A DNA stretch of 11,012 nucleotides from an uncultured Collinsella sp. (lineage in GTDB: Bacteria; Actinomycetota; Coriobacteriia; Coriobacteriales; Coriobacteriaceae): positions 1-11,012 of the forward strand of contig CABSNA010000030.1 in NCBI GenBank assembly GCA_902478865.1. Reading direction: 5' to 3'. The notes under the pieces were generated by a model. The model searched no databases, was not told where the DNA came from, and worked only from the letters and a program-made list of their open reading frames with translations. Both the position numbers and the translations under genes were made by a program. Positions within the stretch are counted from its first letter, which is position 1; every line of letters begins with the position of its first letter. This document shows, piece after piece, positions 1 through 5,384 of this stretch.

Positions 1-1686
1 ACGGCGCGCGGCGTCGAGCGCGGCGGTCACGGTAGCACCGACGGTCAGCGTGCCCTCGGCGACGTGCGCAACGTGGGCATACAGGCCGTTGTGGTTCTTG
101 GTATCGGAAACAGACAGCGCAACGCCCTCGGCGGAAAGCTCGCCAGCGTCGCCCTGCTGGCCACCCATCTCGGCATAGAACGGGGTGCGGTCGAGCACGA
201 CCTCGACGTCCTCGCCCGCGGCAGCGGACTCGACGGACTCGCCGTTGCGCACGATGGCAACAACCTTGGCGCCCTCGATGACATCGTTGTCGTAGCCGTC
301 GAACTCGGTCGCGGCGACCTTGTCCGAAAGCTCGACCCACACGTCGTTGAAGCTACCCCAGGCATCGCCCTTGGCGTTGGCGCGAGCGCGGGCCTTCTGG
401 TCCTCCATGCAGGCGGTGAAGCCGTCCATGTCGACATCGTGACCAGCGGCGCCCGCGATCTCAACGGTCAGATCGATGGGGAAACCAAAGGTGTCGTGCA
501 GCTTAAAGGCAACATCGCCCGGAAGGACAGCGCCATCGGCGAGCGCGGACAGGGCCTCGTCCAGGTAGACGCGACCGTTGTCGAGCGTCGTGGAGAAGCG
601 CTCCTCCTCGGAAGCGACGATGCCCTTAACGAGCGCGACGTTCTTGAGGAGCTCGGGATAGGCCTCACCCATCTGAGCGTTGACCTCGTCGATGAACTTG
701 GTCAGGAAGGCACCCTCGATGCCCAGCAGGCGGCCGTGGAACACGGCACGACGGAGCAGGCGGCGAAGGACGTACTCGCGACCCTCGTTACCGGGCAGGA
801 TGCCGTCCGAGATCATAAAGTCGACAGCACGGGAGTGGTCGGCAATGATGCGCAGGGAGCGGCTGGCGCCAGAGTAATCGTCGGCGTCATAGATCTTGCC
901 GCTGATCTCCTCGCCCAGCTTGATGAGGTGCTGCATCAAATCGCCGTCGTAGTTGGCGGTCTTGTGCTGCATGATGGCGGCCATGCGCTCCAGACCCATG
1001 CCCGTATCGAGGTTGCGGTGCGGCAGCTCAGGCATGGAGCCGTCCTCCTGACGGTCGTACTGGGTAAACACGAGGTTCCAGAACTCAAGGAAGCGGTCGC
1101 AGTCGCAGCCGGGCTTGCAGTCGGGACTACCGCAACCAACCTCCTCGCCCATGTCAAAGTAGATCTCGGAGCACGGACCGCAGGGGCCGGTGGGGCCAGC
1201 GGCCCAGAAGTTGTCGTCCTCGCCCAGACGCGAGATGTGATCCTCGGCAACGCCCAGGGAGCGCCACACGTCATGGGTCTCGTCGTCCTCGGTAAAGACG
1301 GTGAAGTACAGGCGGTCGAGCGGCAGCTTGAACTCCTTGGTGATGAGCTCAAAGGCCCAAGCGCAGGCCTGCTGCTTGGAGACGCCGCCAAAGGAGAAGT
1401 CGCCGAGCATCTCAAAGAAGGACAGGTGACGGCCATCCTCGCCGATGCAGTCGATATCGTTGGTGCGGACACACTTCTGGCAGGAGATCGCGCCGATCTC
1501 CTTCATGGTCTTCTTGCCCTGGTAGTACTCCTTAAACTGGTTCATGCCGGCGTTGGCAAGCAGCAGCGAAGGATCGTCGGGGACGAGGGACGAAGAAGGA
1601 TAGAGCTTAAGACCGCGCTCCTCAAAGAAGTTGAGGAACTTAGAGCGAATCTCGGCCGTAGTCATTGACGGGTAGTCAGCACTCAT
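1..1686 (-). CDS. alaS: Alanyl-tRNA synthetase, 5' part (3' end outside window)
   Basis: AlaRS charges tRNA-Ala with alanine in the cytoplasm and is essential. The minus-strand frame is open from the start to base 1, giving 562 residues of a protein that is normally about 870-880 long. Class II features are clear: the N-terminal NAGMNQFK stretch near residue 45, motif 2 around R86 (GRHLSFFEMLGDFSFGG), and motif 3 GMGLERMA at 229-236. The opening of the editing domain (TPFYAEMGGQQGD) lies near residue 505. The HxxxH zinc/editing motif and C-terminal domain must lie beyond the left edge. A cysteine cluster (C185, C190, C194, C196) just before the FWNLVF segment resembles one found in many bacterial AlaRS. 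The ATG at 1686 is preceded by GAGGAG nine bases upstream; a second in-frame ATG at residue 8 is possible but lacks as good a site. A promoter and a terminator from the previous unit lie just upstream, so alaS is probably transcribed on its own. Confidence 0.97.
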   Translation of the reverse strand, partial: MSADYPSMTTAEIRSKFLNFFEERGLKLYPSSSLVPDDPSLLLANAGMNQFKEYYQGKKTMKEIGAISCQKCVRTNDIDCIGEDGRHLSFFEMLGDFSFGGVSKQQACAWAFELITKEFKLPLDRLYFTVFTEDDETHDVWRSLGVAEDHISRLGEDDNFWAAGPTGPCGPCSEIYFDMGEEVGCGSPDCKPGCDCDRFLEFWNLVFTQYDRQEDGSMPELPHRNLDTGMGLERMAAIMQHKTANYDGDLMQHLIKLGEEISGKIYDADDYSGASRSLRIIADHSRAVDFMISDGILPGNEGREYVLRRLLRRAVFHGRLLGIEGAFLTKFIDEVNAQMGEAYPELLKNVALVKGIVASEEERFSTTLDNGRVYLDEALSALADGAVLPGDVAFKLHDTFGFPIDLTVEIAGAAGHDVDMDGFTACMEDQKARARANAKGDAWGSFNDVWVELSDKVAATEFDGYDNDVIEGAKVVAIVRNGESVESAAAGEDVEVVLDRTPFYAEMGGQQGDAGELSAEGVALSVSDTKNHNGLYAHVAHVAEGTLTVGATVTAALDAARR

Positions 1687-1702
1687 AGAGGGAATCTCCT
1701 CG

Positions 1703-1717
1703 GTTTCACATCGAAAC
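1703..1717 (-). other. Short inverted repeat in alaS leader
   Basis: A perfect 5-bp stem (GTTTC / GAAAC) with a 5-base loop lies one base upstream of the GAGGAG ribosome binding site of alaS. It could fold in the mRNA leader or be a protein-binding half-site pair. No T-box sequence is seen around it. It is short and may be chance. Confidence 0.25.
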
Positions 1718-1732
1718 AGTTCAAACGTAACG

Positions 1733-1760
1733 ATATTACCATCCAACCGCTCCCGTGCAA
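1733..1760 (-). promoter_or_regulatory. Candidate alaS promoter
   Basis: Read on the minus strand, TTGCAC (1755-1760) is followed after 16 bases by TAATAT (1733-1738), and TGG directly before it gives an extended -10. The predicted start near 1726 leaves a leader of about 40 bases before the alaS ATG. The -35 begins inside the T-run of the upstream terminator, a compact arrangement. Only three of six bases of the -35 match consensus, so this is a moderate call. Confidence 0.4.
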
Positions 1761-1788
1761 AAAAGAGGGTCGCCAAACAGCGACCCTC
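1759..1788 (-). terminator. Rho-independent terminator, minus strand
   Basis: A perfect 9-bp GC-rich stem (GAGGGTCGC / GCGACCCTC at 1765-1773 and 1780-1788) with a 6-base loop is followed on the minus strand by six T (1759-1764). There is no T-run on the plus side, so it works only for leftward transcription. The nearest leftward gene ending before it is the AI-2E transporter at 2127. Its mRNA would therefore run about 340 bases, antisense to the small plus-strand gene, before stopping here. Confidence 0.85.
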
Positions 1789-1825
1789 CAGCGAAAGTGC
1801 ACGTTATTTAGGACCGATCAATCCT

Positions 1826-1854
1826 TTGAAAAAAGGCTGCTGTAGAATTACATA
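1826..1854 (+). promoter_or_regulatory. Candidate promoter of the small plus-strand gene
   Basis: TTGAAA (1826-1831) is followed after 17 bases by TACATA (1849-1854), within an A/T-rich stretch that also holds TAGAAT (1843-1848) and TATAAG (1853-1858) as other possible -10 boxes. A start near 1861 would leave a leader of about 20 bases containing the AAGGAG site. The -35 is good and the -10 imperfect. Confidence 0.45.
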
Positions 1855-1880
1855 TAAGAGTCACCCGAAAGGAGCGATCG

Positions 1881-2120
1881 ATGAAAAGTAAACGATTTTT
1901 CCTGAATGCACTTCTGGTTGTAGCACTTTTAGCGCTCTTGGCCTTCTCCTGCTGGTACGCAAACCAACCAGCATTTGGATACGTATTGTATGCAGTAATG
2001 TCCGGCGATAAGGCTTATTACACTCTACGCGCAATTGACGTTCTCTTTTTCTGTGTAGCCGGCCCCTTATCAATCGCTTTGCTCGCGTTTCTCGTCATTT
2101 ACAACTTCAAGAAACGCTAG
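1881..2120 (+). CDS. Small two-helix membrane protein, unknown function
   Basis: This 79-residue protein belongs to no family I recognise. It has a basic N-terminus (MKSKR), a first hydrophobic helix at about 6-27, a polar, tyrosine-rich loop at 28-52, a second helix at about 53-75, and a basic end (KKR). By the positive-inside rule both ends should face the cytoplasm. It looks real: AAGGAG sits six bases before the ATG and a plausible promoter lies upstream. It is the only plus-strand gene in the window. Its codons include TTA, CTA, GTA and GCA, which are rare in the GC-rich neighbours, suggesting recent arrival. It ends six bases from the stop codon of the convergent transporter gene, with no terminator between them on either strand. 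It could be a small regulatory or toxin-like membrane peptide, but nothing in the sequence shows this. Confidence 0.72.
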   Translation: MKSKRFFLNALLVVALLALLAFSCWYANQPAFGYVLYAVMSGDKAYYTLRAIDVLFFCVAGPLSIALLAFLVIYNFKKR

Positions 2121-2124
2121 CGTT
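2113..2124. repeat. 12-bp perfect palindrome at convergent gene ends
   Basis: AACGCTAGCGTT is its own reverse complement and spans the TAG stop of the plus-strand small gene, in the six-base gap region before the stop of the convergent transporter gene. With no loop it would not make a good terminator hairpin. It might be a binding site or chance. Confidence 0.4.
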
Positions 2125-2126
2125 GC

Positions 2127-3539
2127 CTATTTGGAATCCGAATCATCCATAGAGCCGTCGATGCCGGTTTTGGTATCGTCGTCCGAGTTGGAGTCATCGT
2201 CCTTGGCGAAGGGGTTCTTGAAAAAGCCTGTCGCATCGGGCTGCAGGCTCGAGAGCTTGATCCAGGGATTCTCGAGCTCGGGCTTGGGCATCGCTTGGGC
2301 CTCGGGCGCGGTCTCATTGCCGATGAGCTCGGACTCGTAAATGAACGTATCGTCTCCAAGCGCGTCATAGGCGGCGACAGGGTTGCCCTCGGCATCGCGA
2401 TACGGCGTGCCCTTAAACACGGCGCCGTCGTATGCCACGAGCTGGCGACCGGTCTCATTCTCAAAGTAGTAGACGAAGATGCCCTTGAGGGCCGCGCACA
2501 GCGGGATGGCGATAACCATGCCGATGGGACCCATGAGTGCCGAACCAATAACGAGGGCCGTCAGGCTCATGATGGGGTGCACCTGCACCGAGCTCTGCAT
2601 GACCTTAGGAGAAATCACATTATCGGTAACATTTTGCGCAATCATAGTAACGATAAGTGTCCAAAGTGCCAGCATCGGGCTGAACATAAAGCCGAGCACC
2701 GTGGCTATCGCCGCGCTCACCCAGGGGCCGACAACCGGAACCAAGTGCATAATGCCCGTAAATATGGCCATGAGTGCCGCGTAGGGATGACCAATGAGCG
2801 CAAAGCCGATAAAAGCGAGGATGCCACCGCAGATCGACGTGACGACCATGCCGCGCATGTAGCCACCGACCGAGCGCGAAAGGATGGCCACCATAAAGCG
2901 GTACGAGGTCTCCTTTTCCTGTCCGATGATGGTGCAGACCTCGTGGTGCATACGGGGATAGTCACAGGCCAACCAATATGCAAGTACCAAGCCCAGGAAG
3001 ATGACGAACAGCTGCGATGCCGTATTGGTAATGAGCGGGAATACACCGCGACCGAGCTCAGCGGCGATTTGCGATACGTACTTGGACGCCACAGTAACCA
3101 GCGAGGACAGATTATCGTCCAGGTACTCCTTGAGCGGTGTGTTGTTGAGCGTCTTAGCGTGCGAAATCATCTCATTGAGATCACCGCCCGCAACGCGAAG
3201 CTGCTCAGGCAGACGGCTCAGGACTTCCATAATCTGACCGAGCAAAATAGGCGACAGGATGCAGACGACGCCGACGAGCACTGCCACAACCACGATCAGC
3301 GCGATGAGCGAACCGATGCCACGGTTGACGCCGTGATGCTCGAGCCAGTTAGTGATCGGCGACATCACAAAAGCGATGATGGAACCGACAGCGAGAAACT
3401 CGATAACCGGCGCCAGGATACCCATAAGGTTAAAGATGACGGCGGCGATGACAATGCAGCCGACGACGCCCCAAATGCGCAGCGTCAGAATACGGGTATC
3501 GCGCAGCGTGCGGTCGGTTTGTTGGGGGTGCTCACTCAT
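2127..3539 (-). CDS. AI-2E family (PerM/YdiK-type) membrane transporter with acidic C-terminal tail
   Basis: This is a polytopic inner-membrane protein of the AI-2E transporter family (Pfam PF01594). Members have been linked to autoinducer-2 export, Na+/H+ antiport or unknown substrates, so the substrate here cannot be named. Hydrophobic segments lie at about 22-59, 75-103, 170-192, 232-252, 254-290 and 325-355. A long amphipathic stretch at 105-165 and the family signature around 251-274 (GHPYAALMA...HLVPVVGPW) are present. Family members are usually about 350 residues. Here a hydrophilic extension of about 110 residues (362-470) follows, ending in an Asp/Ser-rich tail (446-469). The ATG overlaps the TGA of the sigma-factor gene as ATGA, which predicts translational coupling and a shared transcript. 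The 3' end is convergent with the small plus-strand gene, and the first terminator is at 1759-1788. Confidence 0.9.
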   Translation of the reverse strand: MSEHPQQTDRTLRDTRILTLRIWGVVGCIVIAAVIFNLMGILAPVIEFLAVGSIIAFVMSPITNWLEHHGVNRGIGSLIALIVVVAVLVGVVCILSPILLGQIMEVLSRLPEQLRVAGGDLNEMISHAKTLNNTPLKEYLDDNLSSLVTVASKYVSQIAAELGRGVFPLITNTASQLFVIFLGLVLAYWLACDYPRMHHEVCTIIGQEKETSYRFMVAILSRSVGGYMRGMVVTSICGGILAFIGFALIGHPYAALMAIFTGIMHLVPVVGPWVSAAIATVLGFMFSPMLALWTLIVTMIAQNVTDNVISPKVMQSSVQVHPIMSLTALVIGSALMGPIGMVIAIPLCAALKGIFVYYFENETGRQLVAYDGAVFKGTPYRDAEGNPVAAYDALGDDTFIYESELIGNETAPEAQAMPKPELENPWIKLSSLQPDATGFFKNPFAKDDDSNSDDDTKTGIDGSMDDSDSK

Positions 3540-4327
3540 GAACGAACCATCACTCCGTCGGGGTCAATCTTGTCTTGAATCTTCTTCAGGGTACGGCGCA
3601 GCAGGCGCGAGACCTGCACCTGCGAGATGCCCAGCTTCTTGGCAATCTCGATCTGGGTCATGCCCTTTACGAAGCGCAGCTCGATAACCTCGCGCTCGCG
3701 CGGCGAGAAATCGCGAATGGCTTCTTCGATCACCAGGCGGTCATCGGTAAAGTCGAGCTCGTTGTCGTCGTCGGCGTAGCGGTCGAGAATCGAGGGGGCA
3801 TCGTCGGAATCGGACGTGCCAGGAGCCTCGATGGGCACCGAAGTATAGGCAGAAGACGACTCCATGGCCTCCAGCACCTCGTCGACGGTCACGTCCAGGT
3901 ACTCAGCGATTTCCTCAACCTTAGGCGAGCGCTGCAGCTCATTGGTGAGCTTATCGGTGGCTTGGTTGACCTTGGCAGAAAGCTCCTGCAGGCGACGAGG
4001 CACACGCACGCTCCAACCCTTGTCACGGAAATGACGCTTGATCTCGCCAAGGATGGTGGGCGTGGCAAACGTGGTGAACTCGAGCCCACGCTCGGGATCA
4101 AAGCGGTCGATTGCCTTGAGTAGACCCAAGTATCCGACTTGCATCAGGTCGTCGAGCGGCTCGCCGCGGTTCTTAAATTTGTTGGCAAGAAACCTTACCA
4201 GGTTCATATGGGACATGACGAGTTGCTCACGTGCGTCCGGATCACCGGTCTCTTTGTAGCGACGAAACAGCTCGCGGGTTTTCTCCTTGTCCCAAGCGGT
4301 CTTACCGCTCCGGGAACGTTCGGTCAT
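3536..4327 (-). CDS. RNA polymerase sigma factor, SigB/SigF/SigG type
   Basis: This 263-residue alternative sigma-70 factor directs RNA polymerase to a stress or developmental regulon. Region 2 spans about 38-105, with the core-binding and -10 recognition stretch (DLMQVGYLGLLKAIDRFDPERG, then FTTFATPTILGEIKRHFRDKGW). Region 3 is about 106-175 and region 4 about 198-252, with the helix-turn-helix GMTQIEIAKKLGISQVQVSRLL. Length and the VPRRLQEL motif fit SigB of Bacillus, SigF of actinobacteria and the spore factors SigF/SigG; with no sporulation genes nearby, a general-stress role is the likelier reading. An Asp-rich linker at 172-197 separates regions 3 and 4. The ATG follows the stop of the anti-sigma gene after one base, and the end overlaps the transporter start by four bases. 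The factor is thus made together with its presumed regulator. Confidence 0.93.
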   Translation of the reverse strand: MTERSRSGKTAWDKEKTRELFRRYKETGDPDAREQLVMSHMNLVRFLANKFKNRGEPLDDLMQVGYLGLLKAIDRFDPERGLEFTTFATPTILGEIKRHFRDKGWSVRVPRRLQELSAKVNQATDKLTNELQRSPKVEEIAEYLDVTVDEVLEAMESSSAYTSVPIEAPGTSDSDDAPSILDRYADDDNELDFTDDRLVIEEAIRDFSPREREVIELRFVKGMTQIEIAKKLGISQVQVSRLLRRTLKKIQDKIDPDGVMVRS

Positions 4328-4328
4328 A

Positions 4329-4706
4329 TTAGATATCCGCCTTGAGGTCGAGGGAAAGCGTCAGAGGCGCCGCAGTCTTTTCGTAGGAATCGCACACGCT
4401 CGCCAAAATGAGCTCGGCATACACGGCAGCCTGGTCATCCTCATCGACGGTCGCCTGGTCACCAAAGGTAAAAGTCATACCCACGTGCGATTCGTCGACG
4501 TCGAATTTGATCGAGATATCGTCAGAATCAACAGCCGTGCAGCCAAAGATGAAGGCCTCCTCGGCAGCCATACGGATGTCCTCGATGCGATCGACGGACA
4601 TGGAGCACAGCGCACCGACATTAGCCGCTGTCATACGTACGAGGCGTGCCAGACGCGGATCCCCGGCAACAGTCAACGTGATGGGGCAAGTTGCTTCGCT
4701 ACTCAT
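4329..4706 (-). CDS. RsbW/SpoIIAB-like anti-sigma protein with degenerate ATP site
   Basis: The protein has 125 residues. Position directly before a SigB-type gene and the overall pattern (ITLTVAGDPRLARLVRMTAANV..., then VDRIEDIRMAAEEA at 38-51) place it with the GHKL-fold anti-sigma kinases RsbW and SpoIIAB, which hold their sigma factor and phosphorylate an anti-anti-sigma protein. It is shorter than the usual 140-160. The general-base Glu of the N-box seems kept (E50), but the Mg/ATP-binding Asn that should follow four residues later is replaced by F54 (EEAFIFGC). No DxGxG or GxG glycine loops are seen between 80 and 110. It may therefore bind the sigma factor without being a kinase. The start at 4706 is preferred because GAGGAG lies seven bases upstream and the similarity begins there; the same frame is open further upstream to 4820. 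It overlaps the end of the coiled-coil gene by eight bases. Confidence 0.8.
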   Translation of the reverse strand: MSSEATCPITLTVAGDPRLARLVRMTAANVGALCSMSVDRIEDIRMAAEEAFIFGCTAVDSDDISIKFDVDESHVGMTFTFGDQATVDEDDQAAVYAELILASVCDSYEKTAAPLTLSLDLKADI

Positions 4707-5289
4707 CGCAGGACTCCTCGGAGGTCTCGGCGGGCGTGTAGGTGTAATACCGGGCTGCTTGAGCAGCAGACTTCTGTGCATCATCGTCACCAGCAGCGAC
4801 ATCGTCCCCGGTTTCGCCAATCAGGACGCGCTCGGTCGGCTGCTCTGCTTCGGCGGCAGCGGAAAGCTTGCGCTCAGCGTCGGCCGCGGGAGCCTTCACC
4901 TTGTTAAAGAGTTTCTGAACGGCACCGGCCGCAGAGTCGGTCACGCTCGACACAGCATTGCTGGCCTCGGCCATGCTGCCCGTAACCTCGGAAATGTCGC
5001 GAACCACGGCTTCAACCTCTACGAGATTGGAGGTAAGAGCGTCGACGGCGGTCTTGCTTGACTTGAGGAGCGGCTCCATCTGTGCAAGCGCGGGAGTGAG
5101 CTCATCGACAGCACCGTCGAGCTTTGCTACCACGGGCTGAGCCTCGGCGATGGTGTTGTTGAGGTCGTTCACCGTCTTGTCGAGCGAATCAACGACGGTG
5201 CGGGTCTTGCGCAATGTGAGCGCAAGCTCGATAACAGCCCACACGCCGGCAACGGCGAGCAGAAGCAGGGCGATTTGAATGGGACTCAT
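4699..5289 (-). CDS. Membrane-anchored coiled-coil protein, DUF948-like
   Basis: The protein has 196 residues. A single hydrophobic segment at 4-24 (IQIALLLLAVAGVWAVIELAL) should act as an uncleaved membrane anchor. It is followed by a long heptad-like helical region at 28-125 rich in Val, Leu, Asp and Asn (TVVDSLDKTVNDLNNTI, then similar repeats), as in DUF948 proteins and the N-terminal parts of chemoreceptor-like rods. The last 65 residues are Ala/Glu/Asp-rich and probably disordered. DUF948 proteins are often encoded near general-stress genes, but no biochemical role is established. GGGAGG lies five bases before the ATG. The 3' end overlaps the anti-sigma start by eight bases (ATGAGTAG), so it belongs to the sigma operon and may tie the switch to the membrane (inference). 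Confidence 0.82.
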   Translation of the reverse strand: MSPIQIALLLLAVAGVWAVIELALTLRKTRTVVDSLDKTVNDLNNTIAEAQPVVAKLDGAVDELTPALAQMEPLLKSSKTAVDALTSNLVEVEAVVRDISEVTGSMAEASNAVSSVTDSAAGAVQKLFNKVKAPAADAERKLSAAAEAEQPTERVLIGETGDDVAAGDDDAQKSAAQAARYYTYTPAETSEESCDE

Positions 5290-5351
5290 ACAAGCCTCCC
5301 GAAGGAATCGAAATACAGACGCTTTTCATGGTACCCCAAAGAAGGGGAAAG

Positions 5352-5357
5352 ATACCC
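5352..5357 (-). promoter_or_regulatory. Possible SigB/SigF-type -10 element (GGGTAT) before the sigma operon
   Basis: The minus strand reads GGGTAT 63 bases upstream of the first gene of the sigma operon, exactly the -10 known for SigB of Bacillus and SigF of actinobacteria. A matching GTTT-type -35 at the usual 13-17 base distance is not present; the closest GTTG is 20 bases away. Autoregulation is thus only a possibility. The same hexamer occurs by chance inside coding regions of this window. Confidence 0.2.
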
Positions 5358-5384
5358 AAAGGGAATGTGCGAGGTGGCAACGAC

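Noticed and set aside
64..1668. 534-codon open frame on the plus strand across alaS
   Set aside because: It mirrors alaS codon by codon in a GC-rich gene, has Val/Ala/Asp/Gly-rich low-complexity content and no recognisable domain, and no ribosome site. The opposite strand is unmistakable AlaRS.
1687..1880. T-box riboswitch upstream of alaS
   Set aside because: No conserved AGGGTGGNACCGCG-type sequence is seen on the minus strand, and the hairpin at 1765-1788 lies upstream of a plausible promoter, so it fits an ordinary terminator of the preceding unit.
2295..3578. 427-codon open frame on the plus strand opposite the AI-2E transporter
   Set aside because: Composition is dominated by His, Asp, Arg and Asn, typical of an antisense reading of a membrane protein gene; no domain and no start signal.
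4707..4820. N-terminal extension of the anti-sigma protein
   Set aside because: The extra 38 residues are Pro/Arg-rich, overlap the well-supported upstream coiled-coil gene, and the internal ATG at 4706 has a good GAGGAG site.
5330..5356. Terminator after rarA
   Set aside because: The inverted repeat has a 4-bp core, a 5-base bulge and no T-run on the minus strand. It is too weak to call a terminator.
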